Origin: an uncultured Mycoplasmatota bacterium
GTDB lineage: Bacteria; Bacillota_I; Bacilli_A; RF39; UBA660
DNA: 43,156 bases
Direction: 5' to 3'
Assembly: GCA_947649355.1 (NCBI GenBank)
Contig: CANSRG010000006.1
Coordinates: forward strand, 1 to 43,156
Part shown: piece by piece, positions 8,432-14,820 of the stretch
Numbering within the stretch: position 1 is the stretch's first letter
How the letters are laid out: every line of letters begins with the position of its first letter
Notes under the pieces: model-generated
Databases searched by the model: none
What the model was told of the DNA's origin: nothing
What the model saw: only the letters and a program-made list of their open reading frames with translations
Translations under genes and position numbers: made by a program

Positions 8432-8468
8432 GGTTTTCATTTACCTCTATTCTTTGCAGAGAATAGGG
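8432..8468 (+). terminator. Plus-strand terminator in the int/lysogeny intergenic region
   Basis: CCTCTATTCT pairs over ten bases (one G-T) with AGAATAGGGG around TTGCAG, followed by a run of seven T on the plus strand. No plus-strand gene precedes it, so it would end a short RNA from the promoter at 8360-8371. Confidence 0.65.
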
Positions 8469-8500
8469 GATTTTTTTATTTCATAATTTCTTTTATATAT

Positions 8501-8917
8501 CTATCTGCATTTGTATTCTGTATAGCCTTTTCCGATAGCAGCCGTTTTATTAAATGCTAAATAAGTATAGTTGTTGTTCCCAACACGTTGAAGCATACAA
8601 TCATAATCTGAGTAATAATTTCCATATCCGGTAATTACAAAAACAATATTTTCATCAAAGAATTTTAATTTATTTTGAATATGTGATTTCGATTTGTTGC
8701 CAATTAAAACATTTAAATTATTTTCCGCTATATATCTTTGGCGATTAGCATTATTGTAATCTTCGATTGTATTTTCTAATGCTACGTTTAGTTTACCATT
8801 TTCATTTAATAGATACATTGATAATCCAGCAAAAAATATCATTCCTATACATGGTAATATTATTGCAAGTCTTTGCGTATTAAATCCATTTTTATTTATT
8901 TTAGGTAAATTTTTTTT
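8501..8917 (-). CDS. C-terminal part of a split membrane protein (-1 frame)
   Basis: The frame is open on the minus strand from the A8 tract (8917-8910) to 8501. If initiated independently it would need the ATG at 8842, which has only a poor ribosome site and would cut a transmembrane segment (RLAIILPCIGMIFFAGLSMYLL, broken here as two pieces: RLAIILPCIGM and IFFAGLSMYLL). The remaining about 100 residues are soluble, with 'ENTIEDYNNANRQRYIAENN' and a Tyr/Cys-rich end. I think it is normally joined to the preceding gene (8896-9189), whose last codons run into the same A8. Function unknown. Confidence 0.5.
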   Translation of the reverse strand, partial: KKNLPKINKNGFNTQRLAIILPCIGMIFFAGLSMYLLNENGKLNVALENTIEDYNNANRQRYIAENNLNVLIGNKSKSHIQNKLKFFDENIVFVITGYGNYYSDYDCMLQRVGNNNYTYLAFNKTAAIGKGYTEYKCR

Positions 8918-9189
8918 GCATTGCTTTCAGTAGAACATACTTTTTTGTTCCAAATAAAATAATTTATAAAATAATAGATTATTGCAGGTGCAAATGTCTT
9001 AACTGGATTTTCATCTCCTATATACATTCTATAAGCAATAAAACAGAATGCAATTCCTATACTATTGCATAATAATATCCATTTAAATTTAATTGTCGTA
9101 TATTTTTTGTTATTTTTAAAAAATATAAAAAATGGAATTATTAAATACGCAAATATTGTTAAAAATAAATCAATTATTGAAAATTTCAT
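8896..9189 (-). CDS. Multi-pass membrane protein, N-terminal part of a possible frameshifted gene
   Basis: 97 residues with three hydrophobic helices (IIDLFLTIFAYLIIPFFIFF, 'WILLCNSIGIAFCFIAYRMYI', 'FAPAIIYYFINYFIWN') and then a soluble tail entering GCA AAA AAA ATT. In the -1 frame after the A run the reading continues for over 130 codons with a fourth membrane helix. The start overlaps the ImmA-like gene by four bases (ATGA), so it is translationally coupled. Lysogeny-module membrane protein of unknown role. Confidence 0.6.
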   Translation of the reverse strand: MKFSIIDLFLTIFAYLIIPFFIFFKNNKKYTTIKFKWILLCNSIGIAFCFIAYRMYIGDENPVKTFAPAIIYYFINYFIWNKKVCSTESNAKKIYLK

Positions 9190-9503
9190 AATTCATCACT
9201 TCCTTTCATAATCTGTTTTATATATCTATCTGCTTCATCTTCAAAATCTTGTATATGAAAAGCGAATAGGTCTTTATCAATTTGACACAAGTGATTTAAC
9301 TCTATATGTGCTAATTCATGTATTAGTGTCTTTTTTCTTTTATAATAAGACAAATTCTTATTTATAAAAATATTATATATTCCTTTATGATTAAAAACAA
9401 AGCCATGTATTCCTATAGGTAATACTTCAATTGTTACATTTGCATTGTACCACAGTAAAACTTCTTGTTGAGTTACAGTCCCATTCAATAAATTTTTTAA
9501 CAT
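9186..9503 (-). CDS. ImmA/IrrE-type zinc metallopeptidase (short form)
   Basis: 105 residues with the gluzincin motif HELAHIELNH (about residues 65-74), typical of ImmA/IrrE-family peptidases. In ICEBs1 and related phages these cleave the XRE repressor to allow induction. The protein is shorter than the usual 150-200 residues and lacks an HTH, so it is the peptidase domain only. AAAGGAG precedes the ATG at 9503. An XRE repressor gene lies 1.3 kb upstream on the same strand, which supports the role; cleavage of that repressor is inferred. Confidence 0.75.
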   Translation of the reverse strand: MLKNLLNGTVTQQEVLLWYNANVTIEVLPIGIHGFVFNHKGIYNIFINKNLSYYKRKKTLIHELAHIELNHLCQIDKDLFAFHIQDFEDEADRYIKQIMKGSDEL

Positions 9504-9534
9504 ACTTAATACTCCTTTTCTTTTAATTTATATT

Positions 9535-9606
9535 AAGTACGATACTACTGTACTTTTGTTTGGTTGAATTGTTTTTTTAAATTTGCTAAAATATATCTAG
9601 CAAATT
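9535..9606. promoter_or_regulatory. Intergenic inverted repeats with a plus-strand promoter
   Basis: Two inverted repeats occur here: AAGTAC/GTACTT (9535-9540/9550-9555) and AATTTGCTA/TAGCAAATT (9580-9588/9598-9606). A plus-strand promoter-like pair TTGAAT (9564-9569), 17-nt spacer, TAAAAT (9587-9592) overlaps the second. No plus-strand gene follows, only the hairpin at 9618-9645. Confidence 0.35.
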
Positions 9607-9617
9607 ATATTTGTTTA

Positions 9618-9645
9618 AATAGTCTTTGTCAGGGGCTATTTTTTT
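9618..9645 (+). terminator. Hairpin with plus-strand T run
   Basis: AATAGTC/GGGCTATT stem (one G-T) followed by seven T on the plus strand, just beyond the end of the Ltp-type gene. It may end a very short plus-strand RNA, or serve weakly as a bidirectional terminator. Confidence 0.4.
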
Positions 9646-9646
9646 G

Positions 9647-10339
9647 TTAATCATCTAAATGGTCAATAGCATATTGAGCTTCGTCATTAGTAAATCCTTC
9701 AATTGTTGAAGTTAGTTGATTATAAATTGCATTTTTTGACATGCTCATTGTATTTTGATATGATTTAGCTTTTTCTAACGCATTTTGATTCCAGTTTGCT
9801 TGTATGTTATCAATAGCATATTGAGCTTCCTCTTTACTGAATCCTTCAATTGTTGAAGTTAATTGATTATAAATACCTTGTTTAGACATATGCATAGTTT
9901 TTGAATAAGATTCGGCTTTTTTTAGAGCATTTTTTTGACCATTAGTTGGTTCTTTACCTAAAGAAAACTTAATTGAAATTTTATCTCCTTCATAAATTGT
10001 TTTGGCATTTTCTATACTTTGACTAATAAAATTTCCTTTTTTGACTGTGTCAGAATATTCATTTGAAACAGTGCAGTTTATTTTATTATCATTACACCAT
10101 TTGTCTATTTCGGCTTCAGTCATAGTACTAAAATCAATTACAGTAACAGTATTTTTTTTATTTTTTTCAAATTTGTCATTTGAATTTGATTCAGAATTTC
10201 CAGCATTAGCTAAAATTGCAATAATACATATAATTCCAACTATAACAATCCATTTAGGGATTCCTTGTTTTTTTGTACAATTTGGGCAAACTTTTGCTTT
10301 TTTATCAATCTCACTCTTACAATATTTACATTTTTTCAT
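9647..10339 (-). CDS. Zinc-ribbon membrane protein with PASTA-like and two Ltp superinfection-exclusion repeats
   Basis: The order is: zinc ribbon with two CxxC pairs (MKKCKYCKSEIDKKAKVCPNC), one transmembrane helix (about residues 35-50), a PASTA-like segment (TVTVIDFSTMTEAEIDKWC ... VKKGNFISQSI), and two tandem helix-turn-helix repeats of the Ltp family (SYSKTMHMSKQGIYNQLTST and SYQNTMSMSKNAIYNQLTST, each ending 'EEAQYAID' or 'DEAQYAID'). Ltp of phage TP-J34 blocks DNA injection of incoming phages from the cell surface; the same role is likely here. The start at 10339 gives a zinc ribbon right at the N-terminus; an upstream GTG (10360) is the alternative. Confidence 0.8.
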   Translation of the reverse strand: MKKCKYCKSEIDKKAKVCPNCTKKQGIPKWIVIVGIICIIAILANAGNSESNSNDKFEKNKKNTVTVIDFSTMTEAEIDKWCNDNKINCTVSNEYSDTVKKGNFISQSIENAKTIYEGDKISIKFSLGKEPTNGQKNALKKAESYSKTMHMSKQGIYNQLTSTIEGFSKEEAQYAIDNIQANWNQNALEKAKSYQNTMSMSKNAIYNQLTSTIEGFTNDEAQYAIDHLDD

Positions 10340-10407
10340 AAACTCTACTTCACACCTCACTTTCTACTATTATTTATTAAAACACTTATAAAGTGGTTTA
10401 ACCAAAA

Positions 10408-10812
10408 TTATTCTTCTCCAAGTTCTTTATCGATTTCTTTTTTTCTTTTTTCTATGATGAATTTAATATAATCTTTGTCGTCTTGTGTAAGAATATCTTT
10501 GTGTTTATCAAAAAGGAGTTCGACTTCGTCTAGTACAACATTCTTTTCTAAATTATCTTTTTTTATGTCAAAATTATCTAACACAACACCATTAGGTTCT
10601 AATATATTGTCGAATACAAGATAATCTATTGTGCATCCTAGATGATTAGCAATTTTTTTGATATTTGTTAAATTGGCTTTCTCAAGTCGCACCGGATTAG
10701 AATAATAATCCCATAAAGTTGTGTAAGGAATATCTACATCACTTGCTAATTGTCTTAAATTTTTAACATGTTTCTCTTCTAATAATTTATCTATTTTTTC
10801 TTGAAAAGACAT
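10408..10812 (-). CDS. XRE-family prophage repressor (CI-like)
   Basis: 134 residues. The N-terminal HTH (NLRQLASDVDIPYTTLWDYY, then 'LTNIKKIANHLGCTIDYLV') is of the Cro/C1 type; the C-terminal half is charged and may dimerise. The ATG at 10812 follows GGAAAGGGGTG. It should hold the lytic promoter at 10907 off through the CGATATATCG operators just upstream of its own promoter. The ImmA-like peptidase downstream is the probable trigger of its removal. Confidence 0.87.
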   Translation of the reverse strand: MSFQEKIDKLLEEKHVKNLRQLASDVDIPYTTLWDYYSNPVRLEKANLTNIKKIANHLGCTIDYLVFDNILEPNGVVLDNFDIKKDNLEKNVVLDEVELLFDKHKDILTQDDKDYIKFIIEKRKKEIDKELGEE

Positions 10813-10836
10813 TAAAACACCCCTTTCCATGAACTA

Positions 10837-10865
10837 ACTATACAATAAAACAAAAGAAAAATCAA
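10837..10865 (-). promoter_or_regulatory. Repressor (maintenance) promoter
   Basis: Minus strand: TTGATT (10865-10860), 17-nt spacer, TATAGT (10842-10837). The start point would be near 10830, just before the repressor ribosome site. Operator O1 lies 11 bp upstream of the -35. Confidence 0.6.
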
Positions 10866-10875
10866 TTATTTTTTA

Positions 10876-10959
10876 CGATATATCGAATTTTTAATCAAAA
10901 AAAGTATTGACAATATCCGATATATCGTTTATTATGTAAATGTAATCCGACACACCGGA
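10876..10959. promoter_or_regulatory. Three phage operators in the divergent control region
   Basis: CGATATATCG is repeated at 10876-10885 (O1) and 10918-10927 (O2); a related palindrome TCCGACACACCGGA lies at 10946-10959 (O3). O2 sits in the spacer of the lytic promoter, O3 just downstream of its -10, O1 between the two promoters. This is the usual CI/Cro switch architecture. Confidence 0.75.
10907..10935 (+). promoter_or_regulatory. Early lytic promoter
   Basis: Consensus TTGACA (10907-10912), 17-nt spacer, TATTAT (10930-10935), with operator O2 in the spacer. Drives cro and the early operon. Confidence 0.85.
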
Positions 10960-10977
10960 TATAGAAAGGAGAGCAAA

Positions 10978-11202
10978 ATGTATCCAAATTTGAATGCAGA
11001 AATGGCAAGAAACAAGATAGAACAAAAAGATATTGCAAGAGCATTGAATAAAGGAGCTGATGGAATTTCTTTAAAGTTCAATGGAAAAAGAGCATGGCTT
11101 TTAGATGAAGCAAAAGAGATAAAAAAAATATTTTTTCCAAAATTAACACTTGATTATTTATTTCAAACAGAGAACGAAAGGATAAAACCAAATGAAAAAT
11201 GA
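10978..11202 (+). CDS. Cro-like HTH protein
   Basis: A 74-residue HTH protein: 'MARNKIEQKDIARALNKGADGI' resembles a Cro/XRE helix-turn-helix (the third helix around 'GADGISLKFNGKRAW'), and 'LDEAKEIKKIFFPKLTLDYLF' is the typical XRE tail. First gene rightward of the lytic promoter, preceded by AGAAAGGAGAG. Likely antagonises the repressor at the shared operators. Confidence 0.8.
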   Translation: MYPNLNAEMARNKIEQKDIARALNKGADGISLKFNGKRAWLLDEAKEIKKIFFPKLTLDYLFQTENERIKPNEK

Positions 11203-11953
11203 ATTAGAAATCTTCAAAAGTGAAGAATTTGGAGAAGTAAGAACAACTGTAGTAAATGAAAAACCTTATATATGTTTAGCAGACATATGTAAAATACTCG
11301 ATTTAGAACAAGTTAGTAGGGTTAAATCAAGACTTAATCAAGATGGGGTTACTACTAGTAAGGTCATCGATTCTTTGGGAAGAGAGCAAGAAGCAACTTT
11401 TATAAACGAAAGTAACCTATATAAAGTTATATTCCAAAGTAGAAAACCAGAAGCAGAGAAATTTACTGAATGGGTAACAAGTGAAGTATTACCATCTATT
11501 AGAAAAACAGGCGGATATGTAAGTAATGAAGAACTGTTTATAAGTACTTACTTACCATTTGCAGACGAAAATACAAAGATGTTATTTGGGAATACTTTAA
11601 AAACAATTAGAGAACAGAATGCTACTATTACAGAATTACAACCTAAAGCAGATTATTTTGATGCACTAGTAGAAAGAAATCTTTTAACTAATTTAAGAGA
11701 TACTGCCAAAGAGTTAAAGATTGCTCCAGGAGTATTTAATAAATATCTTTTAGAAAATGGATATTTATACAGAAATAGCCAAGGAAAACTTAAACCTTAC
11801 CAAGCAAAAATGAAAAAGGGTTTGTTTGAACTAAAGGAATTTAAGAATAAAAATGGTTATGTTGACAATCAAACAATGGTTACTCCAAAAGGTAGAGAAA
11901 CATTAAGACTATTGTTAAGAAAAGATACTTCAATAGAAGAAAAGGAGGAATAA
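11192..11953 (+). CDS. Phage antirepressor (BRO-N plus KilAC-type)
   Basis: N-terminal BRO domain (FGEVRTTVVNEKPYICLADI ... 'FINESNLYKVIFQSRKPEAEKFTEWV' split here as FINESNLYKVIF and SRKPEAEKFTEW), then 'LPSIRKTGGYV', then a C-terminal KilAC-like domain ('FDALVERNLLTNLRDTAKEL ... YLLENGYLYRNSQGKLKPY'). 253 residues, normal length. Such proteins inactivate phage repressors or modulate host transcription. It overlaps the Cro-like gene by 11 bases. Confidence 0.88.
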   Translation: MKNELEIFKSEEFGEVRTTVVNEKPYICLADICKILDLEQVSRVKSRLNQDGVTTSKVIDSLGREQEATFINESNLYKVIFQSRKPEAEKFTEWVTSEVLPSIRKTGGYVSNEELFISTYLPFADENTKMLFGNTLKTIREQNATITELQPKADYFDALVERNLLTNLRDTAKELKIAPGVFNKYLLENGYLYRNSQGKLKPYQAKMKKGLFELKEFKNKNGYVDNQTMVTPKGRETLRLLLRKDTSIEEKEE

Positions 11954-11956
11954 GAA

Positions 11957-12109
11957 GTGAAAGAAAAGGTAACATTAAAGAATTACTGTTTTGCAGATTG
12001 GTTTATATACCATTATGAAAATTCAATTATTTTTAATTTATTACTTACCTTGATTCAAATTATCATTGGAGTAATTGCAAGTTACATCACAATTACAATT
12101 ATTATTTGA
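11957..12109 (+). CDS. Small single-pass membrane protein
   Basis: A 50-codon ORF starting with GTG at 11957, eight bases after AAGGAGG (11942-11948), directly behind the antirepressor. Residues about 24-50 are continuously hydrophobic (IIFNLLLTLIQIIIGVIASY), giving one C-terminal transmembrane helix. Its last 69 bases overlap the end of the convergent gene 12041-12403, so one may be non-coding; the strong ribosome site favours this one being translated. Confidence 0.5.
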   Translation: MKEKVTLKNYCFADWFIYHYENSIIFNLLLTLIQIIIGVIASYITITIII

Positions 12110-12403
12110 TGAAACTATTCTGGCTGTAATAAAAGAAGAAATAACAGCCACTAAAATGGGATTGATTAAAATTCTAAAAATATTCAAAATGAAATTTTTG
12201 CGTTTTTCATAATAATAGTCATACCCACGGGCGGTTAATTCAATAAATTCGCCATTTTTTATGAAAAACTTGTCTTCTATTAAATTAGAACAAATTTCAT
12301 CAACTATAGTTTTATTTGGAAAAACGTTATAAAGAATTTTAGTACTTATTCCTACAGGATTTTTATAAATAAATTTGAATATTTTATGAGTTGTTCGATT
12401 CAA
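12041..12403 (-). CDS. Winged-helix-like protein with C-terminal membrane anchor, moron-like
   Basis: The N-terminal about 70 residues look like a winged helix ('ILYNVFPNKTIVDEICSNLI' then 'KNGEFIELTARGYDYYYEKR', the usual strand-wing-helix pattern). A hydrophobic helix follows (FRILINPILVAVISSFITA), then a short Asn/Cys-rich tail. A TTG at 12403 is at the right distance from AAAGGAG; a GTG at 12412 abuts it. The single leftward gene inside the rightward early operon suggests a separately expressed (lysogeny) gene. No function recognised. Confidence 0.55.
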   Translation of the reverse strand: MNRTTHKIFKFIYKNPVGISTKILYNVFPNKTIVDEICSNLIEDKFFIKNGEFIELTARGYDYYYEKRKNFILNIFRILINPILVAVISSFITARIVSSNNNCNCDVTCNYSNDNLNQGK

Positions 12404-12511
12404 TAAAAACACTCCTTTCAGATATCTATTTTAAAGGAGATATAAAAGAAAAACAATAAAAGACTACTGCAAGAGTCAAAAAAACACAAGACTAGCAAAG
12501 GAAGGTGTAGA

Positions 12512-12733
12512 ATGGAAAAACCTTATATAAACCAAAGAGAACTTACCGAATTATTAGGACAAGGACGTAGATATGGAGAAAGAGTAATGAATCATCTTTT
12601 AGAAATTGCAAAAGAACAAAATTACTATATTCCGTATAGCGAGCGTGATATTTTAGTGCCTACGCATTTGGTAAAAAAAGAATTGAAAATTAAGGAAATA
12701 ATTTTAAGTAAAAAAGGAGAAAAAGGGATATGA
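12512..12733 (+). CDS. Small HTH-like phage protein (possible excisionase)
   Basis: 73 residues: 'INQRELTELLGQGRRYGERV' followed by 'LLEIAKEQNYYIPYSERDIL' and 'PTHLVKKEL', a compact helix-rich basic protein resembling small phage/ICE MerR- or Xis-like DNA-binding proteins. GGAAGGTG precedes the ATG. An excisionase role is plausible but not proven; it is not adjacent to the integrase. Confidence 0.5.
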   Translation: MEKPYINQRELTELLGQGRRYGERVMNHLLEIAKEQNYYIPYSERDILVPTHLVKKELKIKEIILSKKGEKGI

Positions 12734-12882
12734 AATTAAAGAAATCAGTTAAAAAATTGTTAGATTACACAATCATTTTAGCAATATTTACAATAGTGAT
12801 CTATGTAAGTATACAAAGTATAACAATGAGTTCAAGACAAACAAAAATGACTGAATCAGTTGCGATGAATCAGTCAAAATAA
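12730..12882 (+). CDS. Small membrane protein
   Basis: A 50-residue ORF whose ATG overlaps the previous stop (ATGA), with AAAGGAGAAAAAGGG upstream. A lysine-rich N-terminus (MKLKKSVKKLL) precedes one transmembrane helix (DYTIILAIFTIVIYVSI), then a polar tail. Positive-inside orientation predicts the tail outside. Function unknown. Confidence 0.5.
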   Translation: MKLKKSVKKLLDYTIILAIFTIVIYVSIQSITMSSRQTKMTESVAMNQSK

Positions 12883-12903
12883 ATGATTTTATCAAATAAA
12901 AAT

Positions 12904-12930
12904 CTCTTAGATTATAGCATAATCTAGGAG
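12904..12930. repeat. 12-bp hairpin without T run
   Basis: CTCTTAGATTAT (12904-12915), loop AGC, ATAATCTAGGAG (12919-12930): twelve pairs with one G-T. The following bases are A-rich, so it is not a standard terminator. The 226 bases 12883-13108 hold this hairpin and the regulator promoter, and no convincing gene. Confidence 0.5.
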
Positions 12931-13047
12931 AAAAGTAAAAGTCAATGAAGACGTAAAAATAAATGTTCTTTGAAAATATAAAAACCTAGTGTTAGTCGTT
13001 AAAAATTAAGCACAAAAAATAAATTTGTAAAAAATGAAGAAAGGGGG

Positions 13048-13098
13048 TTGACTACTGTCGGACGTTTGTTATATAATATTAGTGTCAGACGACAGTAG
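13048..13098 (+). promoter_or_regulatory. Promoter with operators of the ribbon-helix-helix regulator
   Basis: TTGACT (13048-13053), 18-nt spacer, TATAAT (13072-13077). The inverted repeat CTACTGTCG (13052-13060) and CGACAGTAG (13090-13098) brackets the -10. CAGACGACAG (13086-13095) recurs at 13321-13330. Autoregulation by the encoded protein is likely. Confidence 0.65.
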
Positions 13099-13108
13099 AA
13101 AGGGTGAT

Positions 13109-13291
13109 ATGAAAAAAGATAGACCAAACAGACGTCTATTTGATGAAGTAATGAACACAAGAGTAACAATTAGATTAGATAATAAACATAAAGATATTAT
13201 CGAAAAAATTATGAAAGAAAATGAATTTAATAGTATGTCTGAAGCTATTAGATTCATAATTGAGAATTTTCAGACAAAAAAACAAAAATAA
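13109..13291 (+). CDS. Ribbon-helix-helix (CopG/Arc-like) regulator
   Basis: 60 residues. The strand 'TRVTIRLDNKHKDIIEKIMK' followed by 'NSMSEAIRFIIEN' is the classic RHH fold, DNA contacts coming from the strand residues. The ATG at 13109 has AGAAAGGGTGAT upstream; a GTG at 13082 lies inside the operator and is rejected. Operators before and after the gene suggest it controls its own promoter and one downstream. Confidence 0.8.
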   Translation: MKKDRPNRRLFDEVMNTRVTIRLDNKHKDIIEKIMKENEFNSMSEAIRFIIENFQTKKQK

Positions 13292-13316
13292 AAAAAGATA
13301 GAAAATGTGCTTAGTT

Positions 13317-13346
13317 TTGACAGACGACAGACACAAATTCTATCCA
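13317..13346 (+). promoter_or_regulatory. Possible second RHH-controlled promoter
   Basis: TTGACA (13317-13322), 18-nt spacer, TATCCA (13341-13346; weak -10). The operator word CAGACGACAG (13321-13330) overlaps the -35 and matches the one at 13086-13095. It would drive the genes from 13438 on. Confidence 0.4.
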
Positions 13347-13437
13347 GATTAACCACTTACAAAAGTAGTCAAACTAATTATAAAACAAATTAGATTTTTT
13401 AACAAGGCTCTTTTGTAATTAGAAAGGAGCTTTTTAT

Positions 13438-14091
13438 GTGGGAAAAGTGATTGATTTAAGAAACAAACAATTTGGAAAATGGAAAGTTTTAGACGAAGAT
13501 CCTATTAGGAAAAAGGACGGATATCGAAAAATTTATTGGAGATGTCGATGTGAGTGTGGAAATATAAGAATTGTAGAAAGTCAAAGTTTAAGAATTGGGC
13601 AATCGACAAATTGTGGATGTATAGGTCATAAAAAAATTTATAAATATTCGCCAAATTATAAATCAGAATATGAAAATTTATATCAATCAGAAGTTTATAA
13701 AAAAATTCCAAAAAGAATAAAGAATATATTAAAAGCAATGAAACATAGATGTTATTACACTAAAAATATAAATTATAAACACTATGGATTAAAAGGCATA
13801 ACAATTTGTGAAGAATGGTTGAATCCTGAAAATGGAATTATCAATTTTTATAACTGGGCGATATCCAACGGTTATAGAGATACACTTAGCATTGATAGAA
13901 TAGATGGCTCTAAAGGGTATTATCCAGAAAATTGTAGATGGGCAACAAAAAAAGAACAATCTAATAATTTATCAAGTAACGTTTTTGCCACGATTAACGG
14001 TCAAACAAAAACAATTGCTCAATGGTGCGAAGAACTAAATATAAAAAGGGATAAATTTACAAGGAAATATCGAGAAAATATACAAAAATAG
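13438..14091 (+). CDS. Homing-type endonuclease with Cys-rich N-domain and HNH-like C-domain
   Basis: The N-terminal part has the zinc-binding pattern 'YWRCRCECGNIRIVESQSLR' and 'STNCGC', typical of phage homing-type HNH/AP2 proteins. The C-terminal part has 'RCYYTKNINYKHYGLKGITI', 'CEEWL', 'LSIDRIDGSKGYYPENCRWA' and 'KKEQSNN', matching the family of free-standing phage endonucleases. GTG start with AAAGGAG eight bases upstream. Selfish DNA within the early operon, cutting an unknown site. Confidence 0.75.
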   Translation: MGKVIDLRNKQFGKWKVLDEDPIRKKDGYRKIYWRCRCECGNIRIVESQSLRIGQSTNCGCIGHKKIYKYSPNYKSEYENLYQSEVYKKIPKRIKNILKAMKHRCYYTKNINYKHYGLKGITICEEWLNPENGIINFYNWAISNGYRDTLSIDRIDGSKGYYPENCRWATKKEQSNNLSSNVFATINGQTKTIAQWCEELNIKRDKFTRKYRENIQK

Positions 14092-14135
14092 GTTAATCAA
14101 ACTAGAGGGGTTTTTATTATGGAAAGAGGAGAATT

Positions 14136-14432
14136 ATGAGTAAAGAAGAATTAGAAAAATTAAAAGAAGAACTAAGAGAAGAAGTTCGAACAGAAGTAAT
14201 AAATGCTATGAAAGACAATCAAAAAACTAATGTATGGCAGTCTTTTATGAAGACAGAGATAAGACCATTACTAGAACAAAAAATAACTGATAAACGGCAA
14301 ATGTGGGCTGTTACAACAGCATTGAATACAATTGCGAGAGTTTATACAAATAGAAATGGGGTTTGTAGAATAAACGAAGAGGACTTAGAGAAGATAAAGC
14401 CTTTAATAAATAGTATTGTAAATGAATTTTAG
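14136..14432 (+). CDS. Conserved-type phage early protein, unknown function
   Basis: 98 residues. A charged N-terminal helix (EELEKLKEELREEVRTEV) is followed by a helical domain with 'KTEIRPLLEQKITDKRQMWA' and 'TTALNTIARVYTNRNGV'. No catalytic motif. GGAAAGAGGAG precedes the ATG. It resembles small early proteins of Bacillota phages but I cannot name the family. Confidence 0.6.
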   Translation: MSKEELEKLKEELREEVRTEVINAMKDNQKTNVWQSFMKTEIRPLLEQKITDKRQMWAVTTALNTIARVYTNRNGVCRINEEDLEKIKPLINSIVNEF

Positions 14433-14446
14433 AGAGGAGAATCAAA

Positions 14447-14581
14447 ATGAAACAATGGCTTATAAAACAATTTTTTGAAGATATAGAAGAGTACGAAACA
14501 TATAAGCCCTATATCAAAATTTTAACAGGGGGACTTACTTATTATTTAGTAGTTATGATTTTGATACAGGTGTTTCTATGA
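14447..14581 (+). CDS. Tiny membrane protein
   Basis: 44 residues with AGAGAGGAGA upstream and a stop overlapping the next start (ATGA). Amphipathic N-terminus (WLIKQFFEDIEEYETYKPY), then one transmembrane helix (ILTGGLTYYLVVMILIQVFL). Coupling and ribosome site argue that it is real; no function known. Confidence 0.5.
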   Translation: MKQWLIKQFFEDIEEYETYKPYIKILTGGLTYYLVVMILIQVFL

Positions 14582-14820
14582 ATGATATAAAGAGTTTCTC
14601 AATATTCAAAAGCTATGTAGAAGGATTAGAAAGATTAAAGTCTGAAGATAGTAAAAAAGAAATGCTATGGGCAATGGTTCGATTCGTGTATTTCAATGAA
14701 GTGCCACAATGGACAAGCAAAGAGCAAGAAAAAAAAGAACTTATTTGGACTTTAATAGAACCAAATTTAATTACTAGTAAAAATAAAGCTGGGAATGCAA
14801 GAGGAAAATCAAACGAATAA
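14578..14820 (+). CDS. DUF6291-like phage replication-region protein
   Basis: 80 residues. 'FKSYVEGLERLKSEDSKKEM' and 'LIEPNLITSKNKAGNARGK' resemble DUF6291 proteins, found next to DnaD-like genes in phage replication modules and often ending in N-[x]-GGR type sequences. The protein ends just before a run of repeats (14821-14864). Confidence 0.55.
   Translation: MNDIKSFSIFKSYVEGLERLKSEDSKKEMLWAMVRFVYFNEVPQWTSKEQEKKELIWTLIEPNLITSKNKAGNARGKSNE

Noticed and set aside
10041-10391. Plus-strand ORF opposite the Ltp-type gene
   Set aside because: Antisense shadow; the minus-strand frame has clear domains.
13505-13738. Minus-strand ORF opposite the first homing endonuclease
   Set aside because: Antisense shadow without start signal.
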